A stretch of DNA of 64,000 bases from Acholoe squamosa (taxonomy: Eukaryota; Annelida; Polychaeta; Phyllodocida; Polynoidae). Below, in pieces: positions 45,243 through 54,874 of the stretch. Under the pieces are notes generated by a model that saw only the letters and a list, made by a program, of their open reading frames with translations, did not search any database and was not told the DNA's origin. Position numbers and translations under genes: made by a program. The stretch is from contig OX439043.1 in NCBI GenBank assembly GCA_949317995.1, positions 6,378,501 to 6,442,500 of the forward strand, written 5' to 3'. Position 1 is the first letter of the stretch. Each line of letters begins with the position of its first letter.

Positions 45243-45973
45243 TGTATATACCCCCCTCTTTTTTTAATATTTTCTGAATATTCAATTGCATATATTTACA
45301 TGAATTTCGATCAGATATTAACCTATTATACCTCCTTTTGACCACTGATATTTTTTCCTTTCAATATCCTGACATTAGAGTGCCAGTTGCTAGGGACGAA
45401 ATGTGAATGGAACAAAAACATTCTTTTTCATATTACTTTTTTCCGGACGGCCATACAAGATGGAATATCATTGAAATTGATGGTTCTGATGATTTGAATG
45501 TAATCTAGAGATGATTTACTAGGGCAGGGTGTCTCATTAAGTGGATATTCCAATTATCAAGGTCTAGACAAAATGTTAAAGGTAGAAAAATAGGTTAAAA
45601 ATGAGGAAATTCACAAAACCTGAAATAATGGCGATTTTCTTCCTTTGCCAACCCCTGTAGACCTTAATAATTGAAATTTCCACTAAATGAGAGACCCTTC
45701 CCTGCTAAATATTCTCAAGATCACATTCAAATCATCAGAACCATCGATTTTAATGATATTCCACCATATATGTCCAAAGAAATTTAACATGAAAAAGGAC
45801 GTATTTGTTCAATTAGCATTCTGTTCCTATAGTAATCGGCTCTCCAATGCCAAGAAACTGAAAGGAACAAATTGTGTGGTCAAAATGAGGTATAATTTGT
45901 GAATCTCTGATGCAAATTCACAAAATTATATGCAATTGAATATTCAGATAATGCAGAAACGGAGGGGGTATAC
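45243..45973. mobile_element. Large fold-back element, about 330-bp arms
   Basis: The left arm begins gtatataccccc and contains tgaatattcaattgcata, gatggttctgatgatttgaa and cattaagtggatattcc. The right arm contains each of these in inverse and order-reversed, ending ggagggggtatac. The arms are imperfect; no ORF. Confidence 0.75.
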
Positions 45974-45975
45974 TC

Positions 45976-46216
45976 TTTATGTCAAGGTGAATATCGATGC
46001 TCCATAAAGAAAGCACTGAGACTGCGTATTGCACCCTGCCATGAAATAACCTGCGCCAATTCTGCAGGATGATGCCATAGACCCACTGCGCATGCACGAC
46101 CTTGGTAAAATGTAAACAAACAAAATGGTGCATGGCAGTTTGCCTCTACTGCAAGGAAATGTGAGTTTATTTTGAAAGAAAATGAACAAATATCCACTCA
46201 AAACACCTTGACATAA
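45976..46216. mobile_element. Short TIR element (TTTATGTCAAGGTG ends)
   Basis: tttatgtcaaggtg at 45976 and caccttgacataaa at 46203-46216 are exact inverses; about 240 bp in all, with no supported ORF. It abuts the fold-back element. Confidence 0.65.
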
Positions 46217-46218
46217 AT

Positions 46219-46364
46219 GTAAAGGTGAACTCTGATTAGTCTTTGCCTCGTTTTTCTTCACTCGCAGTTCCTGCCCACTCTGCACTCGGCCTGTCGGCCG
46301 AATGGACTGGAACTGCTGGTGAAGAAACGGTCAGCAAAGACTAATCATCGTTCACCTTTACCAT
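46219..46364. repeat. Hairpin, about 55-nt arms
   Basis: The left arm starts aaaggtgaactctgattagt and the right arm ends with its complement with a few mismatches (actaatcatcgttcaccttt). The centre is rich in cggcctgtcggccg. Confidence 0.75.
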
Positions 46365-46370
46365 TATCCT

Positions 46371-46590
46371 TAAGGGCCGCTGATGCGTTATTCATTATGC
46401 CTATTGGTTGTTATGATGCATCAATGGAGTACAGGCGAGACCGCTCACCAGCACTTCATTCGAGCATCATGGGGTTGATGCATATACTCCCGGAGGATCT
46501 GCATGATGCTCCAATGAAGTGTGGCCGAGCAGTGTCGCCAGCGCCGATGACCAATGTGCATACACACTCCTGCATCAGTGAAAGGGTTAA
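46371..46590. mobile_element. TTAA-family palindromic MITE
   Basis: ccttaagggccgctgatgc at the left, gcatcagtgaaagggttaa at the right, family-typical hairpins between. Confidence 0.65.
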
Positions 46591-46602
46591 GAACAAACTT
46601 GA

Positions 46603-46836
46603 TTGCACTACTTATCCAAAGTGGCTACCCCGGAAGTTGTCCGCTTTCACGTGGGATGTTCCTGTAGTTTGCCACTCACACTCTATCTGATAGCAACCAG
46701 CGAAAGTGACCCAGTGAATAAGAAAACAGTAGAAGTTGTGTGTCAAGTACAGAGTTGCAACGGTAGAAGTTGCAATGCTTTTGGCACGTGGTGGCGCCAC
46801 TTCTTTGCGTGCGAGCAGCGCCGCAGGCGCTGGTTA
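46603..46836 (+). repeat. 234-bp inverted module, right copy
   Basis: See the left copy at 44485-44718. This copy is richer in CpG (gcgtgcgagcagcgccgcag), suggesting it is nearer to the ancestral sequence. Confidence 0.85.
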
Positions 46837-46949
46837 TAGACATAACCCTGAACAGAACAGAACATAGCTTGAAGCACTAAGAGGTGATTAAAAGGTTCTT
46901 TTGCACAAGTCTGAAGAACACAACATATAAGTAAAGGGTAATGAGCCAA

Positions 46950-47250
46950 AGTTCATTCCCACATTCCACTGTATTTTGTATCATGTGAATAATGGCAGCC
47001 CATAGAGATAACCCACTTGGCAAAAAAACGTTTTTGAACATTTGCAAACGTTTTTATTTGTTCCGGATAAAAACGTTTTTTAAAAACATTTTTATTACGT
47101 CAAGAAAGAACCGCCTTTAAACCTAAAATAAAAAATGTTTTTATAAAATGTCAAACATATAATGTTTTTTCGTCAAGTGGGAACATATTAAACAACTGAT
47201 CTCCACAGCCCCAGTTGAATAACATGTGTCGATCGCCACACTGTAAAAAA
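46950..47250. mobile_element. TTTATTTCATGT-family MITE split by another element
   Basis: tatcatgtgaataatggcag...gagataac before 47010 and aacatatt...gtgtcgatcgccacactg after 47182 together match the family at 47482-47647. Confidence 0.5.
47011..47182. mobile_element. 170-bp MITE with CCCACTTGGCAAAAAAACG ends
   Basis: cccacttggcaaaaaaacgt and ttttttcgtcaagtggga are inverted. The interior repeats aaaacgttttt. It sits inside the preceding MITE, flanked by aac on both sides. Confidence 0.65.
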
Positions 47251-47481
47251 TAACTGTTGAATCTACAACGGATCTGTGTAAAACTGAACAATAAACCACT
47301 GTAATTAGATAACAGGGGGGGGGGCAGTGTAGTTTTTACAATAAAATCCAGGTGGCAGTGTGGTGGTACAAGGAATGTCTATGAAAATAACGAAGGATCT
47401 CTGGCAACTTTGGGAGGAAAGATTATTCGTTATTTCACGACATTTTTTTTAGTGCACTCTTGGATATGTACCATTACATTA

Positions 47482-47647
47482 TTTATTTCATGTGAATAGC
47501 AACTCCCCATAGAGATAACATTGAAGGGCCATATGCCACATTCCAGTGGTGTAACATGTCTTGATCCACACTGCTGATCACGTGACACATTTAATGCTAA
47601 ATTACGCGACTTTAAGCAATTAGAAATCGAAATAACATGAAATAAAT
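47482..47647. mobile_element. MITE with TTTATTTCATGT ends
   Basis: Same structure as 42358-42523; the interior catgtcttgatccacactgc is nearly identical between them. Confidence 0.65.
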
Positions 47648-47789
47648 ACAGGACTAAACTCATACATTCTCATAGATCCACCCCTCAGGAGACTGTCTCC
47701 CGCTCGGGCTTCATCCTCGGCAGAGACACCCCCCTCAGGGTGGATTGATGAGCATGTTGACCATGGTTATTTAGTTCTGTGTATTCATT

Positions 47790-47880
47790 TACATGACCTT
47801 GTCGATTTCAAATCAATGCTCTTGTCCCCTTGTCAATTTTAAGGATTGGCCTTGTCCCCTTATCGAATCTAAAAAATGAT
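47790..47880. repeat. Fragment of the GGTCCCC-type repeat (cttgtc units)
   Basis: Units cttgtccccttgtcaatttt and ccttgtccccttatcgaat are the inverse of units at 56820-57020. Confidence 0.45.
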
Positions 47881-48744
47881 GTATAGTGTCATATCTATAG
47901 CTATGGGGTATTATTGCCAATACATGAACATAGTGATAACAAGATCTTGGCGACTAGTGGATAATTGAAGATAGCTTTATTGTACAAAGTACATGCTGGT
48001 TAGACAGTAACTCAGCGAGTAGCTAGTTCATAATGCTGACAGATGTACTAGCACCTGGCAGTATATTCACATTGACAATCAGGTGTACCACCCCTAGTGG
48101 CAGGGTGTGGTACTACTGCATACATTACAGATGAGTATAATATAGTGAGCGATAATGGATGGTATATATATGGTATAATGTACATTATACCATGGTTATG
48201 GCTGATTTAAATATTTTTGCGTTCAAGTTTAATGATACAAGGAGTTCATGTATCCAGGCTATGAAGAACGATGTTGACACTGGACCGCGACATACATTGA
48301 CAGCGAGTTGACTCGTATTCTTTACCATAGTGGACAGCGGGCTGCACGTCTACGCCGTAGTGTCAACATCCCCTGTCGCACTACAGTCCCACCGTCTGGT
48401 GTATAGAGAAAGAACTCCTCTGCAACAAAGCTGTGGCAAAACAGACCATCGATTTTCGCCATTTTGATGGAATATAGCCTTAAAATCATCTATTGAAACA
48501 TGGAAATAATAAGAAGAATGTCTATTGTTGGTTCTGTGAACACTAGGATGACTCAAATGCTATATAAATGGTGGAAATTAAATGTTATTCTCAGCGGACC
48601 GCACGGCATATTAACAAACAGAAATCCAATATGGCAGAGGCCCTTTCTTCTCGTCAGCGTCGACTCGCATCACAATTCATTGATTTTGAAAATAATATAG
48701 AGGTCTATGGGGGGTACCATGTTATATAGACCATATTTAACCTT
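47881..48744. other. No supported gene
   Basis: Contains tatggtataatgtacattatacca, a palindrome around 48171-48194. Small frames at 48350-48700 are unassigned. Confidence 0.35.
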
Positions 48745-48842
48745 TATTTATGCACTTGTTGATGTTAGCCACTGGATACAATCAACTCGGGTTTCACCCT
48801 CGTTGATTGTATCCGTGGCTTACATCAATGCATGCATAAATG
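48745..48842. repeat. Hairpin, about 42-nt arms
   Basis: The left arm contains ggatacaatcaactcggg and the right arm cctcgttgattgtatccg; the outer parts (tttatgca) also pair. Confidence 0.75.
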
Positions 48843-49365
48843 AATGTTACATATCCTCTAAATATAATAATAAAGTAAAAGCGGTCGAGTTCTCTACTTA
48901 TAACAAAAGGATGCCCATTGCGTATTGGACACACCCTCTGCTGACTTAAGGTAAATCCTAGGGTCACGTATTGGTCATTGTAGTACTGTTCTATAGTGTG
49001 AAGTCAGTGCACATAAAGCCATGTGTCCACATGGTGATAGAAAGTGGTGCCAACAAAATTTCCACCCACAAAAACCCTTCCATCGATTATTTCCGACGAC
49101 AAATACACATTTATCACCCACTTCCGAAGATAATATCTAATATGTTTGATTTTTATCATCAGGAATGGACGACAAAAGTGGTTTTATCGTCGGAAATTTT
49201 GTCAGTACCAATTCTATTGCCCTGTGGACCGGGGCTTAAGACGCACTCTGATCATGATGTGGGAATTCTCGTGTATAACCTGCATCTTGTACGTGAGGAT
49301 TTACGATATATTGATGCCTAATGAAGCCGGACATTATTGTACCTGAAGATGTCCCATGGTATCAA

Positions 49366-49623
49366 TTAACCCTTTCAGGGTCACTGATTCAGGAGTGTAT
49401 CATGCCCATTGTTCTTCATGATGCACCAATGAAGTTCTGGCAAGACTGCTCACCAGCACTTTATTGGAGCATCATGCCTACACTCTGGGGGCTTATCAAC
49501 CCTGTAGGGACGGCATGGTGCATGAATGTAGCCCTGGCGAGTTACTCACCAAGGCTACATTCATGCATCATGACGACAAGTCGACATGCTGCATTAATGC
49601 ATCAGCAGGCCTCATAGGGTTAA
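49366..49623. mobile_element. TTAA-family palindromic MITE, intact ends
   Basis: TTAA-ccctttcagggtcac at the left, gcctcataggg-TTAA at the right; 258 bp including both TTAA. The second clean copy after 9022-9271. Confidence 0.75.
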
Positions 49624-49762
49624 TCTGTACTGACACCACACTGGAAGTCCTCCGCTGGTTACTGACATGTACAGGAAGGTAAGCAGCAGTCAACCTGACG
49701 TACATGTATCAGCTAAATCACTCCCATAATCCCCTGTTGCTGCTGACCACACAATGGCCACC

Positions 49763-49795
49763 TGACGTCATGACGTCACTATGACGTCACGTCAT
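49763..49795. promoter_or_regulatory. Cluster of TGACGTCA (CRE-type) motifs
   Basis: Two overlapping or adjacent tgacgtca palindromes plus further tgacgtca/acgtca partials in about 33 bp. No gene start is visible nearby, so function is uncertain. Confidence 0.35.
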
Positions 49796-50239
49796 GGGCA
49801 GCAGCTTCCGGTGGACATTAATGTTGTCACTGAGTCTGTCACCTGGGGGCTTTGGGATGAACTAAATCACATCTACTTAATACAAGTGGTATCAGTATGA
49901 AGCCGTGAACTGTGGGTCTTTAAACCTGATAGGGTTTGTGTGGGAGGGGGGGGGGGTAATAAGGCCAAGGACTTGTTCACCTTTTAAAGGCAACGCCTTG
50001 TAGAAAAAACACCAAAGCAGAAAAATAAATGTCAATATAACGGTGAACTTCTTGTCTCAAAATTGCATGAGATTAGTCATTATCTTCATGGAAATTCCTC
50101 GTGCCACCATGCTCACCTGTACTGTGATCTGGGGCTTCATTGTACAAACTGCCTTTCCTACAATATGATTATGGCGGTTCACTGTTCAGTTTTATGAGGA
50201 TGCATGTACGATCCAACAGTTATTTCTTAGAGTGGCCAC

Positions 50240-50520
50240 CGGTTGTGTCAATTCATGGATGCAGCTCTGGCGAGTATCAACCCTCTTGGAATGAGACATT
50301 CCCGAAGGGTCGGCATGATGCTCCAAGGGATGCATGGTAGGTCGACTTATGGGCATCAATTGATGCATCGAGGTGTTTTAAACCTTGTGGTACCAATAAG
50401 TGGCCCTGGAAGGCCAACTAATAAACCATGGCGACCCCACGGGGCTGATACACTCCCAGAGGGTCAGCATGATGCACTCATGAAGTGCAGCATTTCATTG
50501 GTGCATCATGAAGACCAACA
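50240..50520. mobile_element. TTAA-family MITE, degenerate
   Basis: ggtcggcatgatgctccaa, gggtcagcatgatgcactca and catttcattggtgcatcatg units; the termini are lost. Confidence 0.55.
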
Positions 50521-51235
50521 ATGTAAAAAGATGTTGCCGAAATAATATCGGAATCCTCATCCCAAAGATGTCAGTGATCTGGCATTATTTCCACAGCGAT
50601 TCCTTGTACCACCGTACTGCCTCCTGGGGCTTCTTGTACACCCACACTGGTTCAAATTCAGTGGTTATCTTTTACAGTGGATGGTCAAGATTCCATTAAT
50701 GCATTAGAGACCTTCAACCGAACCCATCAACACTGGCTTCATAGGACATTGCTAGTGTCTGGGGCATCCTCAAGAATCAGGACTCCCTGAGTACTGGGCT
50801 ATGGCAGAGTCCTCATATTTGACTGTCACTGTGCCCTCATCAGGTCTGAGCCAAGGCTGACAAGTAACCCCAAACTTTGTGCCCAGGGCTATTTCTGACC
50901 CTACTTGCCTGTGATCATCCTATACTGGAGTACAGTCAAGCAGAACATGAGTTGATATTACTGTGTGGGTGGTGCTGAGATATGAGTTAAGCCCCCCTCC
51001 ACCTATCCTTGCCTACTGTACTCTTAGGGAAGCCACATTTAATCGTGTTTTATTATTTCTTAATTGATATGGAGGGTTCATATTTTATACATTTTAGTAT
51101 TGTCTTGTGGAAAAGAGCTTTTACATGGGCTAAGTGTTTTCTTTAGGAAATTTAACACAAAAATTGGAAATAGGTTTTAGTTGTACCTACAGGTAATATT
51201 TAAGGTCATCTGGTGACAAAATCCATGATTTACTT
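50521..51235. other. No supported gene
   Basis: A ctgcctcctggggcttc motif also seen at 4545 and 50128 marks an unclassified dispersed repeat; otherwise unremarkable. Confidence 0.35.
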
Positions 51236-51257
51236 CATATATATATATATATATATA
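51236..51257. repeat. (TA)n microsatellite at the 3' edge of Ngaro
   Basis: catatatatatatatatata directly abuts the terminal repeat. Confidence 0.9.
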
Positions 51258-51421
51258 AGTTATCTCGCTACCAGGGAATAATAAATACCGGTAATGTATG
51301 GAAGAGAATATAATAAATACCAGATGTACCGGTAGTAATGTATTAATATAATATCACGTAATGAATGACCTATCACAGAACACATGAGTTTAATGGGTTA
51401 CTGACCTTGGGGCTATCAGCA
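51256..51421 (-). repeat. Ngaro split repeat B2 (terminal)
   Basis: About 166 bp, begins (plus strand) taagttatctcgctaccagg. Copy of 51772-51937 with a handful of changes such as acatgagtttaatggg against acacgagtttggtggg. Confidence 0.9.
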
Positions 51422-51564
51422 CCATATATGCCTTTATTAAAACAACTATAATAATTAGTTGACAATAAGCATAGCCAGTAAAATGCATAATATGATAACA
51501 GTAGTATAACAACAATAGTACAGAATAACAATATTAATAACAATAGTATTAACAATAGTAAAAT

Positions 51565-51771
51565 TTAAAATTCCAGGGAACACCCAGCGTGGTGTTACCT
51601 GTACAGGTGAAAACGAGCCAAATACGGTTACTTTGAAACCACCTCTTTTATACCAGTGGGTTGTTGACTGTGACGTCATACTATGACATCATTGGTATCC
51701 TTACGAGCTGAAAGTAGTCCCTAACTGTCCGCGGCTAGTTATATAAATATACACGAGTGTATATAGTTCCA
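51565..51771 (-). repeat. Ngaro split repeat A2 (internal)
   Basis: About 207 bp, from ttaaaattccagggaacacc to tgtatatagttcca on the plus strand. Copy of 55948-56154. It contains tgacgtca, and cgcggctagttatataaat. Confidence 0.9.
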
Positions 51772-51937
51772 TAAGTTATCTCGCTACCAGGGAATAATAA
51801 ATACCGGTAATGTATGGAAGAGAATATAATAAATACCAGATGTACCGGTAGTAATGTATTAATATAATATCACGTAATGAATGACCTATCACAGAACACA
51901 CGAGTTTGGTGGGTTACTGACCTTGGGGCTATCAGCA
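51772..51937 (-). repeat. Ngaro split repeat B1 (internal)
   Basis: Adjoins A2 directly, so the text gttccataagttatctc is the A2/B1 joint and shows what the circular junction should look like. Confidence 0.9.
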
Positions 51938-51996
51938 ACTTACATGCCAAAAAACACATAAAAACACGCCAAACACATGTGAAAAACACATACCAA

Positions 51997-52947
51997 TCAG
52001 CAATGCAATTGAGATTGGCAAAGTCTATCTAATTCCAAGAGTTCCTTCTTATGGTCGTGTAAATATGTAAAAACAGAATCAGATTTCCAGTTTACTTTCT
52101 TTTTAATAGAGTCTACACTAAGTCCTGCATCCTTTAACATAGTAGCACCACCATGCCTAAGTGAGTGGGTGGAGACTGAACCCTTGATACCAGCACGTAG
52201 AGATAAAGATTTCAATCTCGAATTAATATATTGGTACTGTAGAGGAACACCATTAATTTTAAATAACAAATCACTCACACCCCTACCTTTGCACAACTTT
52301 TCTAGGTCTTTACACGGACATAACGGTGAGGTATCATCCCTACATAAATATATGTTAAAAGAATGGGCACCAAGCTGGTCAGTTTTTGAAGTATTAATAT
52401 GCAGACTAGCATAACTCCTAAATATCTTAACATCACCTACCCTTAGTGTATGGGGAGACGATACAACATGTCCTATCCTGAGGACACATCTATAACATAC
52501 AAGAATGGCCAACCAAAATTTCAAGTCAGCCCTGCTGGAGAGATCCAAGTACCATCTAATACATAACATTTCTTTTGGACTCAGAGGATGAATAACCCTA
52601 GTAGGAACAGCATAGTCTCTACCAATACCATCCAACACCTTTTTTAGCATGAAATTACCGCTGTGGTCTAAGCCACCCCGAAGCTTCTGATGATACCAAA
52701 TAGACGATAAATTATTTCTTACAGAAGAAGGTTTCATAAATTCAGATAAATATACTGCATATGTAGCAGCCTGTGAGGGAGAACAAGGAAAAATTGATAG
52801 ATTAAATTTTTTACAAAATTTTTTATACCTGTTAAATTGTAGCTCCCTCGTTCTCCTTGTTGTATTTTCCGATACACCCTTCGTCAAAAGACACCTTTTT
52901 CTCTTTTGTAACCTTTTCCATTCTGGAACCAAAGCAACACATATCAT
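51997..52947 (-). CDS. Tyrosine recombinase of the Ngaro-like element (316 aa)
   Basis: The start is ATG at 52947; the frame is open two codons further to a GTG. An N-terminal SAM-like core-binding half (about 35-110) with RYKKFCKKFNL is followed by the catalytic half. Arg about 157 in CVLRIGHV, a beta strand with HINTSKTDQLGAHSF, HSLRHGGAT with His 261 and Arg 264, and SDSVFTYLHDH with the nucleophilic Tyr about 295: the R-H-R-Y set of the phage-integrase family is complete. It would integrate the circular DNA copy by strand exchange without target duplication. The first 116 bp overlap the end of the RT ORF in the +1 frame. Confidence 0.9.
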   Translation of the reverse strand: MICVALVPEWKRLQKRKRCLLTKGVSENTTRRTRELQFNRYKKFCKKFNLSIFPCSPSQAATYAVYLSEFMKPSSVRNNLSSIWYHQKLRGGLDHSGNFMLKKVLDGIGRDYAVPTRVIHPLSPKEMLCIRWYLDLSSRADLKFWLAILVCYRCVLRIGHVVSSPHTLRVGDVKIFRSYASLHINTSKTDQLGAHSFNIYLCRDDTSPLCPCKDLEKLCKGRGVSDLLFKINGVPLQYQYINSRLKSLSLRAGIKGSVSTHSLRHGGATMLKDAGLSVDSIKKKVNWKSDSVFTYLHDHKKELLELDRLCQSQLHC

Positions 52948-54811
52948 TTTCACAGAGAGACTTCATACATTTGCTTGGAACCCCTTTATAAGCAAGTCTG
53001 GATAGTTTGTCGGCTAGGATATTATCTTCTGACTTAATATAAGTTGCATACACCTCAACGTTATTGATGAAACAAAGCCAAAAAATTTCTCGTAGCCATT
53101 CCATACAAAGTTTGTTTCTGGACCTGCCCGTATTAATCATAGCCAGCACTTGCATATTATCAGTTATACAATGTATTCTTTTATTTCTACAACCTGAAAT
53201 CCACCGCTTCAGACCAACCATGACAGGATATAGCTCATACACATTAATATTTCTATGGTGACTCTCTAAGTTATCCAATATAGGCGGGAGAGAAAAATGG
53301 CCTGAACCCAAGTTGAACCTATCATGAGATTTCCAGTCACCATATAAATAATCTTTACCCATCCAAGCTCCAAAGCCCTTAACAGATGAATCGGAGTACA
53401 TAGGTGTATCAATCATATCGTTTAGAATTAATCTCTTACAGTTGAAAACTTTACAAAAGTCAAGCCACCACTGCATATCCTGGCGAGTGCAGGCTGATAC
53501 CCTGATATAACCTCCGGGTCTGGCCCGAGCACAGAGATCAAAAATTCGTCTGCTAAACGTCCTACCACCCTTAACCACCTGCGAACAGAAAGACATTAAA
53601 CCACTGATCCTCTCTAGGTTCTTTTTAGAAATAAATTTCTTATTAACGTTATCCAATAAGAGATTTTTCATTTTTTCAACCTTTTCAATAGGCAAAGACA
53701 GTTCTAACTTAACTGAATCTATATTAATGCCTAAGAATTTACAAACCTGAGATGGATCGGTCACCTTTTCTTTGGATACTACAAAGCCCATGTAGGCCAT
53801 ACATTCCATCAATAAATTCCTCTGCCTAAGACATTCAGCATAGGAATCTGCCATAACTATAAAGTCATCTAGATAATTTACAATTTTTTCTACACCGTAG
53901 AACTTAGCCACCCCCACAATAAAATCGGAGATCCTGTTAAAAATAAATGGAGCACATTTCAGACCAAAGGTTAACCTGTTGCTCACATAATATTCCTCAC
54001 CATGCCCAAAATCCCATCTGAAACCTTGCATGGTAGTGTGAGGTGCATACACATTTATAGACCTATACGCTGACTTCAAATCCACCACGCTCATGAACTC
54101 GTCCTTCTCTAACTGAGCAGTCACCGTGCTAATATTATTATAAGAAAACGTTGAGCTAGTGGTATCCATAAAATTATTAATAGAAATTTTATCAGGCATG
54201 CTGCAGTCGGTTATGGGTCTTAACTTGCCATTTGACTTCTCTACCCCACCTAGGGCATGGATACAACGAGGTTTACTATCACTCTTCGAGACTAGACCAG
54301 CCTCTAGCTCGTCTAACAATATACCACAATATTCATTATAGAATTTTCCCTCAAGGATTGACTTATAATTTTTACAATCATACGTAGTTTGACAGTCTGG
54401 ATCCACAATCTTAAATCCTTGAACAAAACCATGCCATAGAAAATCAGCCTCTTTACCACTAATATCAATGAGGCCTTTTTGTTGAAGGAGAGAAGCTACC
54501 CTACACGGCAAAATTTGAGCTCTCTCACCACCAATGTAATGAACACACGTACATACACCTTTTATACAATCGTCATATACCCTGATGCTAGGCAAACCTC
54601 TGACACTAACAGTAAATAGCGGTTCATTACCAACCTGTATTAGACTATCACAGGTAACATTTGTATTATTTTCTAACGAATTAAATTCTTGGAAAATACT
54701 TTGTTCTGTTACGGATTCAGTTGAAGGAATACAATCTTTAACAACCTCCGTATGATTTACCTCCTGTACTGGAGTTGGTGAAGGCGAGTCGACATCTACC
54801 ACACCTACCAT
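52832..54811 (-). CDS. pol: Ngaro-like reverse transcriptase and RNase H (659 aa)
   Basis: The start is ATG at 54811, but the same frame is open back to the gag stop at 54877, with only the TAG in between. About 150 residues of linker precede RT. RT motifs: GKLRPITDCS, SVVDLKSAYRSI (Asp about 244), LTFGLKCAPFIFNRI, and NYLDDFIVM (YLDD 313-316). RNase H of the DIRS type: MYSDSSVKGFGAWMG (Asp 474), NVYELYPV (Glu 526), CITDNMQV (Asp 551), ILADKLSRL (Asp 601). About 55 residues follow and the frame ends, leaving no methyltransferase domain. It makes the cDNA of the element. Length and motif order fit Ngaro/DIRS families. Confidence 0.92.
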   Translation of the reverse strand: MVGVVDVDSPSPTPVQEVNHTEVVKDCIPSTESVTEQSIFQEFNSLENNTNVTCDSLIQVGNEPLFTVSVRGLPSIRVYDDCIKGVCTCVHYIGGERAQILPCRVASLLQQKGLIDISGKEADFLWHGFVQGFKIVDPDCQTTYDCKNYKSILEGKFYNEYCGILLDELEAGLVSKSDSKPRCIHALGGVEKSNGKLRPITDCSMPDKISINNFMDTTSSTFSYNNISTVTAQLEKDEFMSVVDLKSAYRSINVYAPHTTMQGFRWDFGHGEEYYVSNRLTFGLKCAPFIFNRISDFIVGVAKFYGVEKIVNYLDDFIVMADSYAECLRQRNLLMECMAYMGFVVSKEKVTDPSQVCKFLGINIDSVKLELSLPIEKVEKMKNLLLDNVNKKFISKKNLERISGLMSFCSQVVKGGRTFSRRIFDLCARARPGGYIRVSACTRQDMQWWLDFCKVFNCKRLILNDMIDTPMYSDSSVKGFGAWMGKDYLYGDWKSHDRFNLGSGHFSLPPILDNLESHHRNINVYELYPVMVGLKRWISGCRNKRIHCITDNMQVLAMINTGRSRNKLCMEWLREIFWLCFINNVEVYATYIKSEDNILADKLSRLAYKGVPSKCMKSLCENDMCCFGSRMEKVTKEKKVSFDEGCIGKYNKENEGATI

Positions 54812-54874
54812 AACTTGGTCAGGCACCAAACAAAAATCATAACAAGCTATGGGACATCGACCACCTACAGTTTC

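Noticed and set aside
52832-54829. DIRS or PAT identity for the tyrosine-recombinase element
   Set aside because: No methyltransferase domain between RNase H and recombinase, and repeats are split direct, not inverted, so Ngaro fits better.
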